This document shows positions 1-8,937 of a stretch of 64,000 nucleotides of DNA, piece by piece. The stretch covers positions 31,247-95,246 of the forward strand of contig DBXO01000022.1 of NCBI GenBank assembly GCA_002309635.1, in the 5' to 3' direction. The stretch's first letter is position 1, and every line of letters starts with the position of its first letter. Below the pieces are notes generated by a model. The model saw nothing but the letters and a program-made list of their open reading frames with translations. It had not been told where the DNA came from and searched no databases. This DNA is from Ruminococcus flavefaciens. Its GTDB lineage: Bacteria; Bacillota; Clostridia; Oscillospirales; Ruminococcaceae. A program made the position numbers and the translations under genes.

Positions 1-2
1 CG

Positions 3-2240
3 ATGTCATTCGGTACTGCTGTCTCGCTTTCTCTCAATAACCTCCTTACCAAAAAAGGAAGGACTATACTCACAGCTTTTGCAGGCTCTATAGGTATCAT
101 CGGTATCGCTCTGATACTTTCCCTTGCAACAGGTATAAATGAGTATATAAACAATGTTCAGGAGGAGACGCTCTCCTCATATCCGCTTGAGATAATGCGT
201 GAGAATACGGATACCTCGGGTATGATAGAAGCTCTTATGCAGAATCAGAAGGAGTACGAGAGCCGCGAGTTTAGGGACGATACCGTCTATGCAAATACTC
301 AGGTCTATGACATGTTCAATTCCTTCAATGCATCCGCCAAGCAGATAAACAATATGAAGGACTTCAAGACTTTCCTCGACCATGACAGCGTTATCGCTGA
401 AAAGTCAACTGCCATCGGATACTCATATGACGTCAAAATGCCTGTTTATACAAAGTCTCCTTCAGGCGAGATAATCAAGGCGGACTTCATGGATATGTAC
501 AGCAAGGCTATGGGAATGAGCGATTCAGATATCATGGCAGCTTCCATGAACAACCCTATGGCCGGTATGGAAATGCAGGCTTTCGGCCTCAATGTAATGG
601 AGGAGCTCCTCCCCGGTGAGAACGGCGAAGCTGTAAACCCTCTTGTTAAGGAGCAGTATGACGTAATAGAGGGAAGATGGCCCGAGAATTACGACGAGGT
701 AGTGGTGATTCTGAGGCAGAACAACGAGCTCCCCGATATTATCGTCTATGCATTGGGACTTAAGGATCAGGAGGGCTTTGCCGAAAAGCTCAAGGCTGTC
801 ATGAGCAATCAGGAGATAAAGGATTACGGTCAGGTTGAATGGCGTTTCGATGAGATCATGGAAAAGAAGTTCAAGATGGTAATGCCCTGCGAGTATTACC
901 AGAAAGACCTGGCAGGCGGTGGTATGAACGATCTCACAGCTACCCAGACAGGACTTGACTATATCTTCGGAGCAGACAATGTAGGTACCGATATCAAGAT
1001 AGTAGGTTTCATTCATGCCAAGGAGGGCGTAAAGGCTCCTATGCTCAAGGGATATATCGGATATACCTCAAAGCTTACGGACTATGTAATAGAGACTACA
1101 AATAACAGTGATATCGTAAAGAAGCAGGTCGCTGACAAGGAGACCGATATAATTACAGGCAGAAAGTTTATGACAGATGACTACTCTGAGCCTACTCCTC
1201 AGGAAAAGGCAGAGACAGCAAAGGCTTTCATAAAGACTGCCGATACGGATACAAAGGCTGATATCTTCCGCCTTGTGGCTGCCCAGCCCGACCCGAAGCA
1301 GGCGGACGCTCAGGTTGAGGCTGCAATGAAGGATTTTGACCGCAGCAAATTCATCAGTCAGATAACTGAGATGTATTCTTCAGAGCTTGGCGTGGACGCT
1401 GCACAGATAACTTCATTCGTTGCTCAGATGAGCGACGAGGACATAAAAAGCTATGCTGAGCAGGCTATACGCGAGCAGATAGCAGAGCAGTATGCAAAGC
1501 TTTCACAGGAGCAGCTTGGCGCACTGGGCAATGCAGAGCTTGCGGCTATGCTTGATACTGCTGAGATAAGCCTTGACAATTACGGAGTGATCTTTGACAA
1601 GTATACTCCCGAGGAGATATCAGAATCCACATACGAGGACAATCTCAGGCTTCTCGGTGTGGCTGATGAATCAGACCCTTCATCGATACATATCTTTGCA
1701 AAGAGTTTCGAGGACAAGGACGATATCGCAGATGCAATAAAGCGCTATAACGACGGTGCAAAGGAGGCTGACGTTATTCACTATACCGATGTTGTTGCTC
1801 TCCTTATGTCGTCAGTAACAGGCATTATCAGCGGTATTTCCTATCTTCTCATCGCTTTCGTAGGCATATCACTTGTAGTTTCGTCTATTATGATAGGTAT
1901 TATTACATATATTTCGGTACTTGAACGTACAAGAGAGATCGGTATACTCAGAGCTATCGGTGCTTCAAAGCGAAATGTCCGCACTGTTTTCAATGCAGAG
2001 ACGCTGCTTGTGGGACTTGCGGCGGGACTTATCGGCATAGGAGTTTCGGTGCTTCTCACCATACCCATAAATGCCATAATCCATAGTCTTACCTCGCTCG
2101 ATACCCTCAGGGCTCATGTTCCTTTTTCCGGAGCGGTAATACTGGTGCTCATAAGCATGATACTGACTCTCATTGCAGGACTTATCCCTGCGGGAGTTGC
2201 CGCGAGAAAAGACCCTGTTGTTGCCTTGAGAACAGAATAA
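3..2240 (+). CDS. ABC transporter permease, FtsX/MacB type (5' end probably cut by window)
   Basis: Membrane component of an ABC exporter or envelope-acting ABC system. One N-terminal membrane helix (about residues 19-44) is followed by a large extracytoplasmic domain (about 45-600, acidic, Gln/Ala rich), then three C-terminal helices (about 612-640, 667-692, 709-732). The cytoplasmic loop TREIGILRAIGAS (about 645-656) is the FtsX coupling segment. The start LSLNNLLTKKGRTILTAFAG is typical of the junction in Firmicute proteins where an ATPase domain is fused in front. The ATG lies at base 3, so the reading frame may continue upstream. Family membership is clear; the substrate is unknown. It is followed by a strong hairpin terminator. 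Confidence 0.85.
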   Translation: MSFGTAVSLSLNNLLTKKGRTILTAFAGSIGIIGIALILSLATGINEYINNVQEETLSSYPLEIMRENTDTSGMIEALMQNQKEYESREFRDDTVYANTQVYDMFNSFNASAKQINNMKDFKTFLDHDSVIAEKSTAIGYSYDVKMPVYTKSPSGEIIKADFMDMYSKAMGMSDSDIMAASMNNPMAGMEMQAFGLNVMEELLPGENGEAVNPLVKEQYDVIEGRWPENYDEVVVILRQNNELPDIIVYALGLKDQEGFAEKLKAVMSNQEIKDYGQVEWRFDEIMEKKFKMVMPCEYYQKDLAGGGMNDLTATQTGLDYIFGADNVGTDIKIVGFIHAKEGVKAPMLKGYIGYTSKLTDYVIETTNNSDIVKKQVADKETDIITGRKFMTDDYSEPTPQEKAETAKAFIKTADTDTKADIFRLVAAQPDPKQADAQVEAAMKDFDRSKFISQITEMYSSELGVDAAQITSFVAQMSDEDIKSYAEQAIREQIAEQYAKLSQEQLGALGNAELAAMLDTAEISLDNYGVIFDKYTPEEISESTYEDNLRLLGVADESDPSSIHIFAKSFEDKDDIADAIKRYNDGAKEADVIHYTDVVALLMSSVTGIISGISYLLIAFVGISLVVSSIMIGIITYISVLERTREIGILRAIGASKRNVRTVFNAETLLVGLAAGLIGIGVSVLLTIPINAIIHSLTSLDTLRAHVPFSGAVILVLISMILTLIAGLIPAGVAARKDPVVALRTE

Positions 2241-2286
2241 AAAAGCAATGGCTTGATATTTGCTTTATCAGGCTGTCCGAAATTAT

Positions 2287-2333
2287 AAAAACAGGTATAA
2301 GGAAGAAACAACTTCTTTATACCTGTTTTGTCT
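2287..2333. terminator. bidirectional intrinsic terminator
   Basis: An 18-bp stem (arms 2287-2304 and 2312-2329, one G-T wobble) encloses a short loop, with A-rich and T-rich flanks. It lies between the converging permease and metalloprotease genes and can serve both strands. Confidence 0.85.
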
Positions 2334-4001
2334 TTAACTAAGTTCTTCTGCATACTTTTTCAGCATATCTGCTGTTCGGGTAATGCTTTCCTTCGACAGT
2401 ACGTCTCTGAAGCCGCATTTTTTCAGGGCTTCGCGGAATGTGTACTCGTCTGAGTTGCAGGATATTTTCGCAATGCTTTCGTATTTCTCAAGAGCCTTTT
2501 CCTTATCGTTCATAACGTCATCGAATAATTCAAGGCTTGCAAGTGCTGAGGTCGCATAGCTTATATAGTATCCGGGGCTCTCGAAAAGGTGCTCTATCTC
2601 GTAGAGATGGAGACTGCCTTCGTAATAGCTTGCTGCTTCGTCGAAAAGTTCAACTACGTCCTCAGGGCTAAGGTTATCGGTATCTGATACGAGATCGTAC
2701 TCGAATTTTCCGACCATGAAGCCGCTTGTTACTGCGTCACAAAGATCGGCAAGGGTATAAAGCCTCATGTTGTTTCCGCTTTGGTCATATATATCGTCGT
2801 AGAACTGGGTGAAAAGAAGTTCAAAGCCCTGCGACTGGATCTCTGCAAGGTCGATATTGTCGGTTATCGCCAGAGCGGGTGTATCATCGTAGAATGAGGC
2901 ATGAAAGTGACCGAATTCATGCACCGCAGTACCGAGCAGATGATCGTCGGATACGTTTCCTATGAATATATATGCGCTGTTCTCAGATGGAAGTTCGTCA
3001 GTAAAGGCTCCCTCAAAGGCGCTGTCATCATTTTTTATGGTGTACAGCTGTTCCTTTACAATGCGATCGGCGCTTTTGCTGATATCGGGAGAAAGCTTCT
3101 GGGCATAGTTCCTGATAACGTAGAATGGGTCGCCTATATCGGGCTCTGTTATGTCAAATTCAGATGTTATATATGAGTTGACATATGCGTCGATAAGAGC
3201 GTCATAAGCGGGCAGCATCTCCTCGGCAACAGTTTCGCTTAGTGCCAGTATATCTTCGCCGGTGTAGTCCCTGTTGTACTGCTCATACAGGGTCTCGGGA
3301 GTATAGTCGCTGAGCATTTCGAGAAGTATCTCCGCGCATTTAAGGTCCTTTTCATCGTCAGAAAGCTTCTCGCTGCCTATGATGTCATAATATTCGTAAA
3401 GGTACTCCGAAGCGTCGTGATAAGCCATTTCAGCCTCTATACGTACAGCTTCGGTATCGTAATCCCCGCTGCTGTACTGTTCCTCTGCGTCTGCGGGGAG
3501 CAATCCCTGAAAAAGACGGCTGTATTCACTTTGCTGACCAATATGGAAACCGTAGGTTATAAGAGCCTCCGCTACAGCCATATTGCGGCAGTAGCCGTCA
3601 TATATGTCGCTTATGCTATCGTCGGTGTAGTTGCCGTAGAAAGCTACCTCAGCCATTGTGCGTTCATCATACAGCGAGTTGTATCTGTCAATGAGAGTAT
3701 TGATCCTGTTCCTGATCTCATCTTCGCTGCCGGAACGCTCAAGATCCATGACAAGCTGCTGAACGATCCCTTCGATCTCGTTTAATTTTTCCTCGTCAGC
3801 CTCGGCGAGATGAGGGGGGGCGCTGTGATGTTCACTCTCAGTACCTGTATCCTCACTGTAGGACTGTCCTATCCTGTATTCCTTTTCTTTGTCCCTGTAG
3901 CGTGAGATACGGGGGACTTTTTCGTTCCTGTCCGTGCATGATATGCAGGAAAAGAATACAGCAGCAGCTGCGGCGGCGGAAAGAATCCTCGGAAAAGTCA
4001 T
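2334..4001 (-). CDS. lipoprotein zinc metalloprotease, M3-like HEFGH
   Basis: Predicted exported peptidase anchored as a lipoprotein. The N-terminus is a signal peptide ending in a Cys-containing lipobox (FFSCISC, about residues 16-22). A polar linker and an all-helical body follow. The zinc motif HEFGH lies at about residues 361-365 and is followed about 22 residues later by LAEIQSQGFELL, whose Glu is a good third ligand. This matches the gluzincin arrangement HExGH...E..SQ of oligoendopeptidases such as M3. A GTG lies three codons upstream but sits almost on the AAAGGA site, so ATG at 4001 is preferred. The substrate is unknown. It runs in the same direction as the rib operon behind it, 17 bases after the HAD gene, so it may be co-transcribed. 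Confidence 0.75.
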   Translation of the reverse strand: MTFPRILSAAAAAAVFFSCISCTDRNEKVPRISRYRDKEKEYRIGQSYSEDTGTESEHHSAPPHLAEADEEKLNEIEGIVQQLVMDLERSGSEDEIRNRINTLIDRYNSLYDERTMAEVAFYGNYTDDSISDIYDGYCRNMAVAEALITYGFHIGQQSEYSRLFQGLLPADAEEQYSSGDYDTEAVRIEAEMAYHDASEYLYEYYDIIGSEKLSDDEKDLKCAEILLEMLSDYTPETLYEQYNRDYTGEDILALSETVAEEMLPAYDALIDAYVNSYITSEFDITEPDIGDPFYVIRNYAQKLSPDISKSADRIVKEQLYTIKNDDSAFEGAFTDELPSENSAYIFIGNVSDDHLLGTAVHEFGHFHASFYDDTPALAITDNIDLAEIQSQGFELLFTQFYDDIYDQSGNNMRLYTLADLCDAVTSGFMVGKFEYDLVSDTDNLSPEDVVELFDEAASYYEGSLHLYEIEHLFESPGYYISYATSALASLELFDDVMNDKEKALEKYESIAKISCNSDEYTFREALKKCGFRDVLSKESITRTADMLKKYAEELS

Positions 4002-4017
4002 ATATATCACATTCCTT

Positions 4018-4674
4018 TCAGCGGCTGAGCTTTTCAGCAGCGGCAGGGATATCGGTTATACTGTCAACGATGATGTCCGCTTGTGAAAGCTCCTCGCGTG
4101 AGCCGAAGCCGTAGGCACAGCCAATGGAATGGAGCCCGTTGCGTACAGCTGTTTCTATGTCGTGAAAGCGGTCTCCGACAATTGTGAAGCTGCCGCTGTG
4201 GCGGGGAGCTATCTTTCGGAATATCTCGTACTTCGGGATAAAGCCGAAAGCCTCGCAGCAGTAGAAGAAGTCGAAAAAGCGGTCAAGAGCGAATACTCTC
4301 CTATGACGTTCAAGGTAATGGAAGCGGCAGTTGCTGAGAAATATCAGGGTATAGCCGCTTTTCTTAAGGGATGTGAGCATTTCCGCGGCTCCGTCGTACA
4401 GAGCTCCCTCGCCGCGTTCTATGCGTTCCGCCATGTCATTTCCCAGCATGATACGGGCTTTTTCCCGTATCTCCGGGTCAAGCTCCGGGTGAAAGCTGCT
4501 CCACATATCAGTGGAATTGAATCCCAGCCAGCAGCTTATCTCGGCGTCGGTGTACTCTTTGGGAGCAATATAGCCGTTGTCAGAGAGCCATTTCATGGTA
4601 TCACGAAAGGCGGGAGCGTAGGTGAGCATGGAGTTGTGAATGGTGCCGTCGTAGTCGAATATGATATTCGCCAT
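4018..4674 (-). CDS. HAD-superfamily phosphatase coupled to ribH
   Basis: A 218-residue haloacid-dehalogenase phosphatase with a helical cap. Motif I is DYDGT (D7, D9), motif II a Ser in FLSNC (about S114), motif III a Lys near 148, and motif IV GDRFHD (about 167-172). By sequence it resembles phosphoglycolate-phosphatase-like enzymes. Its ATG overlaps the ribH stop codon (TAATG), so it is translationally coupled as the last gene of the riboflavin operon. In other bacteria the dephosphorylation of 5-amino-6-(5-phosphoribitylamino)uracil is done by promiscuous HAD enzymes, and no other phosphatase lies in the operon. It is therefore a candidate for that step (inference), or alternatively an FMN or house-cleaning phosphatase. 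Confidence 0.8.
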   Translation of the reverse strand: MANIIFDYDGTIHNSMLTYAPAFRDTMKWLSDNGYIAPKEYTDAEISCWLGFNSTDMWSSFHPELDPEIREKARIMLGNDMAERIERGEGALYDGAAEMLTSLKKSGYTLIFLSNCRFHYLERHRRVFALDRFFDFFYCCEAFGFIPKYEIFRKIAPRHSGSFTIVGDRFHDIETAVRNGLHSIGCAYGFGSREELSQADIIVDSITDIPAAAEKLSR

Positions 4675-5141
4675 TATGCCTCTATCTCTCTGATGAGGTT
4701 GATCATCTCGATAGCGCCCTCAGCGCATTCGCTGCCCTTGTTGCCGGCCTTTGAGCCTGCGCGTTCGATAGCCTGCTCGATGTTCTCGGTGGTTATCACT
4801 CCGAACATAACTGGTATGCCTGTCTGGAGTGACACCTGTGCGATACCCTTTGCAGCTTCGTTGCAGACAAGATCATAGTGGGAGGTGCTGCCTCTGATAA
4901 TGGCTCCGAGGCATATAACGGCATCGTACTTGCCGGAATTAGCCATTTTTGAAGCAATCAGCGGTATCTCGAATGCACCCGGTACCCATGCGATATCTAT
5001 AGCGCCCTCGCTGACGTCGTGACGCTTAAGGGTATCAACAGCTCCACCGAGAAGCTTTGAAGTGATGAACTCGTTGAAACGGGCTACTACTATTCCTATT
5101 CTTGTGTCCTTTGAGACAAGTTTTCCTTCGTAAGTTTTCAT
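4674..5141 (-). CDS. ribH: 6,7-dimethyl-8-ribityllumazine synthase
   Basis: Condenses 5-amino-6-ribitylaminouracil with 3,4-dihydroxy-2-butanone 4-phosphate to lumazine, the penultimate step to riboflavin; the family forms icosahedral or pentameric shells. The 155-residue protein has the family hallmarks: [12 protein letters not shown] at the N-terminus, [10 protein letters not shown] (about 52-61), [14 protein letters not shown] (about 81-94) with the active-site His, and [16 protein letters not shown]. Length is normal. It is expressed from the FMN-riboswitch operon and overlaps the downstream HAD phosphatase start by the TAATG junction. Confidence 0.97.
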   Translation of the reverse strand: MKTYEGKLVSKDTRIGIVVARFNEFITSKLLGGAVDTLKRHDVSEGAIDIAWVPGAFEIPLIASKMANSGKYDAVICLGAIIRGSTSHYDLVCNEAAKGIAQVSLQTGIPVMFGVITTENIEQAIERAGSKAGNKGSECAEGAIEMINLIREIEA

Positions 5142-5158
5142 AATATATATTCCTCCGT

Positions 5159-5689
5159 TCAGTTTCTTTCCATTTTATTGAGCTTATAGTTGTCGCGCAG
5201 GAGCTTTTCAAGTTCCTCCTGCTTTTCCACGACTTCAAATTCCTTTGGCATAACGCCGTTGTTGAACCAGAGCCTGAGTCTGTCTCCTGTGAGCTTGTAC
5301 ATTACATTCTTCTTGCTGCGGGCAAGTCCGAAGTTGTCGGGAAAGTACACCCTCTGTGATGTTATGAATGCGTATCTGCCTATAAAGAAGTCCAGAATAA
5401 GCAGTACAGTCAGGATAAGTCCCGCAATGAGGAACAGACCCATATTTGTCATATAATCCTTTGCGTCAGGCAGGGTTCTTGCGGCGTCCCATCTGAGAAA
5501 GATTATAACGAGCCATGCCGCCCATATGCAGGCCCACCAAACAGCGTTCTTTTTCAGCTGCCTTTTGAGCCTGATTGCGGTCTTTTTTGTTTTTACGCGG
5601 CGCATGAATATAAAGTATCCCACGATGCCGGATACAAACAGTACGCACATCAGGCATACAGCGCCTATGGCTATATATCGCGTTTTCAT
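5159..5689 (-). CDS. unknown small membrane protein inside rib operon (A)
   Basis: I do not recognise this 176-residue protein. It has three hydrophobic segments (about 4-29, 48-67 and 86-105) and then a cytoplasmic C-terminal part of about 65 residues with beta-like alternation ([14 protein letters not shown]...[12 protein letters not shown]) and a charged helical tail. A good site (AAAGGAGC) precedes ATG 5689. It lies 17 bases upstream of ribH and 12 bases after the next membrane gene. The overall plan (membrane segments followed by a strand-rich domain) resembles the neighbour at 5702-6169, suggesting an old duplication. Its place in the operon implies FMN-regulated expression but not a function. 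Confidence 0.65.
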   Translation of the reverse strand: MKTRYIAIGAVCLMCVLFVSGIVGYFIFMRRVKTKKTAIRLKRQLKKNAVWWACIWAAWLVIIFLRWDAARTLPDAKDYMTNMGLFLIAGLILTVLLILDFFIGRYAFITSQRVYFPDNFGLARSKKNVMYKLTGDRLRLWFNNGVMPKEFEVVEKQEELEKLLRDNYKLNKMERN

Positions 5690-5701
5690 CGTAATGCTCC
5701 T

Positions 5702-6169
5702 TTACTTTGTCAGGGGATTCTCATAGCCGTGCTTTCCGTACCAGTCTGCAAGCATTTTTACTGTTTTCGGTCTTTTTATGCCGAGATTGAAGCCCCTTGC
5801 GAACTTCTTATTGTTCATGAAAAGATCGAGCTTCTCCATTCCGAACAGTCCCTTGCCGTATTCATAGCTCAGGTTCTGCACGGGAGAAATGCCCTTATTT
5901 GCAAAAATGGCAGTCCTGATCCCCTCGGGCGAAAGGCAGGTGATATCGAATGGGATAAGGAGTACCGCGAGCGATATCAGCAGGACGGAATGCACAGTGT
6001 TTTTATCAAGCATACCGCAGACAGCGATGACAAGAAGTACAGCGAGCGACCAGATATTGCTTATGAACGACTTTTCCTTTGCTCTTGACCATGAAATGAA
6101 AAAGCATATATCAGATACAAGAGCGACTGTGCAGAGAATGATAAGAACAACTGTTAAAAATGTACTCAT
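5702..6169 (-). CDS. unknown small membrane protein inside rib operon (B)
   Basis: An unrecognised 155-residue protein with about three N-terminal hydrophobic segments (about 4-27, 40-58, 63-80) and a soluble C-terminal half that starts FANKGISPVQNLSYEYG and ends in a basic region. ATG 6169 is preceded by AGGTG. The layout is like that of the gene at 5159-5689: both have hydrophobic segments, then a short strand-rich domain with an FANK/FPDN-like turn and a NN(K/G) turn in the last third. They may be diverged paralogues. It lies 11 bases from ribBA. A flavin-related membrane role is possible from context only. Confidence 0.65.
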   Translation of the reverse strand: MSTFLTVVLIILCTVALVSDICFFISWSRAKEKSFISNIWSLAVLLVIAVCGMLDKNTVHSVLLISLAVLLIPFDITCLSPEGIRTAIFANKGISPVQNLSYEYGKGLFGMEKLDLFMNNKKFARGFNLGIKRPKTVKMLADWYGKHGYENPLTK

Positions 6170-6180
6170 GATAAAACACC

Positions 6181-7380
6181 TCAGTAATTAAGAATATGTC
6201 CCATCTTGTCGCGTTTTGTCTTAAGATAGAACAGGTCGTATGCGGTAGCGTCCACCTGTATGGGTACACGCTCCTTTATTTCCAGTCCGAAGCCGCTGAG
6301 CCCGTATACCTTATCGGGGTTGTTGGTCAGGAGCCTCAGTGTTTTGCAGCCCAGGTCGCGGAGTATCTGCGCTCCGATGTAGTATTCGCGCATGTCTCCC
6401 GGGAAACCGAGAGCAAGGTTTGCTTCGAGTGTGTCCATGCCCTTGTCCTGAAGCTCGTAGGCGCGTAGCTTATTTATAAGTCCTATGCCTCTTCCCTCCT
6501 GGCGCATATAGAGGAGTATTCCGCGCCCCTCTTTTTCTATCTGTGACATTGCCGCCGCAAACTGCTGTCCGCAGTCGCATTTGAGTGAGCCGAAAGCATC
6601 GCCTGTGAGGCATTCGGAATGAACACGGCAGAGTATATCCTTTCCGTCGCCGATATCGCCCTTTACAAGAGCTACATGGTGCTCGCCGTTTAGATTGTTC
6701 ACGTAGCCGAGGGCTCTGAACTCGCCGTATTTTGTGGGGAGTTTCGTATTTGCCACGCACTCTACAAGGACGTCGTGTACCTTTCTGTACTCTTTCAGCG
6801 CCTTTATGGTAATGAACTTCATGTTCCACTCCTGCGCTTTCTGCTGAAGCTCCTCTGTGCGCATCATGGTGCCGTCGTCGCGCATTATCTCACAGCACAG
6901 TCCGCATTCCTCAAGACCTGCGATACGCATGAGGTCAACGGTAGCCTCGGTATGCCCCTCACGTTCAAGGACACCATTCTTCTTTGCGGTAAGAGGGAAC
7001 ATGTGTCCGGGGCGGCGGAAGTCCTCGGGTCTGGATTCGGGCGAAACGCACATGCGGGCAGTATAGCCACGCTCCTCTGCGGAAATTCCCGTGGTTGTAT
7101 TAATGTGGTCTACCGATACGGTGAAAGCAGTGCAGTGGTTATCGGTGTTGAAGTCCACCATCTGGGGAAGGTGCAGCCTGTCGCAGAGCTTTGCGCTCAT
7201 TGGCATGCATATCAGACCCTTTGCGTGAGCCGCCATGAAGTTGACGTTTTCTGTGGTTGCAAACTGAGCGGCGCATATCATGTCGCCTTCATTTTCTCTG
7301 TCCTCGTCATCTGTAACGAGGATAATCTCGCCGTTTCGGAGCGCCTCGCAGGCTTCCTCAACAGTGTTGTACTGGAACAT
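6181..7380 (-). CDS. ribBA: bifunctional DHBP synthase / GTP cyclohydrolase II
   Basis: Supplies both precursors for riboflavin. The N-terminal half (about 1-200) makes 3,4-dihydroxy-2-butanone 4-phosphate from ribulose 5-phosphate; its acidic metal-binding loop [10 protein letters not shown] (about 24-33) is intact. The C-terminal half (about 205-399) is GTP cyclohydrolase II, with the zinc ligands in [17 protein letters not shown] and the catalytic RQEGRGIGL. The 399-residue length is standard for the fused enzyme. Its ribosome binding site AAGGAG overlaps the last codons and stop of the preceding lipoprotein gene, which ties that unrelated-looking gene into the operon. Confidence 0.97.
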   Translation of the reverse strand: MFQYNTVEEACEALRNGEIILVTDDEDRENEGDMICAAQFATTENVNFMAAHAKGLICMPMSAKLCDRLHLPQMVDFNTDNHCTAFTVSVDHINTTTGISAEERGYTARMCVSPESRPEDFRRPGHMFPLTAKKNGVLEREGHTEATVDLMRIAGLEECGLCCEIMRDDGTMMRTEELQQKAQEWNMKFITIKALKEYRKVHDVLVECVANTKLPTKYGEFRALGYVNNLNGEHHVALVKGDIGDGKDILCRVHSECLTGDAFGSLKCDCGQQFAAAMSQIEKEGRGILLYMRQEGRGIGLINKLRAYELQDKGMDTLEANLALGFPGDMREYYIGAQILRDLGCKTLRLLTNNPDKVYGLSGFGLEIKERVPIQVDATAYDLFYLKTKRDKMGHILNY

Positions 7381-7385
7381 TAAGA

Positions 7386-8279
7386 TTACTCCTTATCTAT
7401 TTTGATCTCGCCTGTGTCAACGGCAAAGTCGATATTGCAGTTTTCAACTGAAATGCTGAGGCTGTGGGAAGTGTCTTTCTTCTTCTCGTCCCTTACATCG
7501 TAGTTCTTTATTCCTGTAACTTTGATATTGCCCGTCTCTGTCTTTACGCTGATATCAGCTTCGCCAGAGCCGTTAAGTGGCAGGCAGAAGGTGATATTTC
7601 CTGTTTCGGCAGAAATATCCGTATCTGCCTTGTAAGTATTGCTGTTCATGGAGATATTGCCCGTATTGCATTTTATCGCAGATGGACCTGTTATCTCATT
7701 ATCATATAATGTGATATTTCCAACGCTCACATCTGTTGTAAAGCTTCCTGACATATCTGAGAACGTTATATTGCCCACACCGCATTTAGCCCTGTAATCG
7801 GTGACATACTCGGGAACAGTGATATAGACATCGTATTCCACGCGGCAGTCGGGGATATTCTTTTCAAGCCATGTGTTCAGATCCTCACTGGTTTGAGCCT
7901 CTACCAGCTTTATCACAAGAACGTTGTCCTTTACCTCCGAGACAGAACCGATATGCTCGTCTACATTTTTCAGGGTATCCTCAGAATCGGCGAATACCTT
8001 ATACCTGAGTGCTAAGCCTGACTTTTCGTCGCCTGAGTGCTCAACAACGATGTTCCCTGTGGGAATTTCAACTGACATGGCATTTATTGGCTTTGGAGTC
8101 TCAAATAAATAGTTCTTCAGGAATTCCTTATTCTGTGCGTATTCCCTGCTTGCCTCGTTAAGGTCTATAGTTACGTCGCCTACATTTATTTCACTGCTTT
8201 GTTTCCTGCTGTCGGAGCAGCCTGTGAGCAGAGCTGCCGCTATAAGTGACGATGTAAGAAGTGCTTTTACTATCTTCAT
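7386..8279 (-). CDS. lipoprotein with beta-strand repeat (DUF4097-like) inside rib operon
   Basis: A predicted 297-residue lipoprotein. The signal peptide [21 protein letters not shown] ends in a perfect LTGC lipobox. The mature part has repeating short strands of the type VGNITF / TGNISM / TGNITF / TGNIKV / TGEIKI, roughly every 20-25 residues, as in DUF4097-type beta-helix or adhesin-like proteins. The longer frame adds 11 codons upstream, but AAGGAG sits just ahead of the ATG at 8279, so that start is used. It lies between ribE and ribBA with tight spacing, so it should be co-transcribed with the riboflavin genes. Its role is unknown. Confidence 0.75.
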   Translation of the reverse strand: MKIVKALLTSSLIAAALLTGCSDSRKQSSEINVGDVTIDLNEASREYAQNKEFLKNYLFETPKPINAMSVEIPTGNIVVEHSGDEKSGLALRYKVFADSEDTLKNVDEHIGSVSEVKDNVLVIKLVEAQTSEDLNTWLEKNIPDCRVEYDVYITVPEYVTDYRAKCGVGNITFSDMSGSFTTDVSVGNITLYDNEITGPSAIKCNTGNISMNSNTYKADTDISAETGNITFCLPLNGSGEADISVKTETGNIKVTGIKNYDVRDEKKKDTSHSLSISVENCNIDFAVDTGEIKIDKE

Positions 8280-8292
8280 AGCCTTTCTCCTT

Positions 8293-8937
8293 TTAAAAGC
8301 CGTTTTTTGCAAGAAAGTCCATAGTTATGCCGCTCTGTGGAGCGGTATCCGCAGGCTTCATGAGCTTTTCAACGTATTTGCCTATGATATCGTTTTCAAG
8401 GTTTACGATATCGCCTTTTTTCTTTGTTCCAAGGATTGTCTGTGCCGCTGTGTGGGGTATCACGGAAACGCTGAATGAGGTATCCGTCACCCTTGCAACT
8501 GTAAGGCTTATACCGTCAACGGCTATTGAACCCTTTTCCACGATATAGCGCAGCAACCCGGGGGGAGCGGCTATGGTGTACCAGATGGCTATGCCGTCGT
8601 TTCTTATATCTGAGACAGTTCCTGTGCCATCGATGTGTCCCGAGACTATATGGCCACCGAAGCGTCCGTTTGCAACCATTGCCCGTTCAAGATTGACCGG
8701 GCTTCCTGAAGTGAGACTTCCCAGTGACGAGCGGCTGAGAGTCTCGTTCATAACGTCTGCGCGGAATACTCCGCCGTCGGAATGAGTCACTGTGAGACAG
8801 ACTCCGTTAACGGCGATGCTGTCGCCGATACTGACGTCCTCAAGAACTTTCTTTGCCTGTATCTCAATAAAGGAGGAAGCTCCCGAGCGGTTCACCGTCT
8901 TTACTATGCCTGTCTCTTCAATTATTCCCGTGAACAT
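8293..8937 (-). CDS. ribE: riboflavin synthase (alpha chain)
   Basis: Dismutates two lumazine molecules to riboflavin and the pyrimidine precursor. The 214-residue protein is the expected tandem of two lumazine-binding barrels: it starts MFTGIIEETG, and SIAVNGVCLTV in the first repeat is mirrored by SIAVDGISLTV in the second. GHIVSGHIDGTG is in place. The start overlaps the end of ribD by 20 bases, indicating translational coupling. The order ribD-ribE-ribBA-ribH is the classical Firmicute one except for the inserted genes. Confidence 0.96.
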   Translation of the reverse strand: MFTGIIEETGIVKTVNRSGASSFIEIQAKKVLEDVSIGDSIAVNGVCLTVTHSDGGVFRADVMNETLSRSSLGSLTSGSPVNLERAMVANGRFGGHIVSGHIDGTGTVSDIRNDGIAIWYTIAAPPGLLRYIVEKGSIAVDGISLTVARVTDTSFSVSVIPHTAAQTILGTKKKGDIVNLENDIIGKYVEKLMKPADTAPQSGITMDFLAKNGF

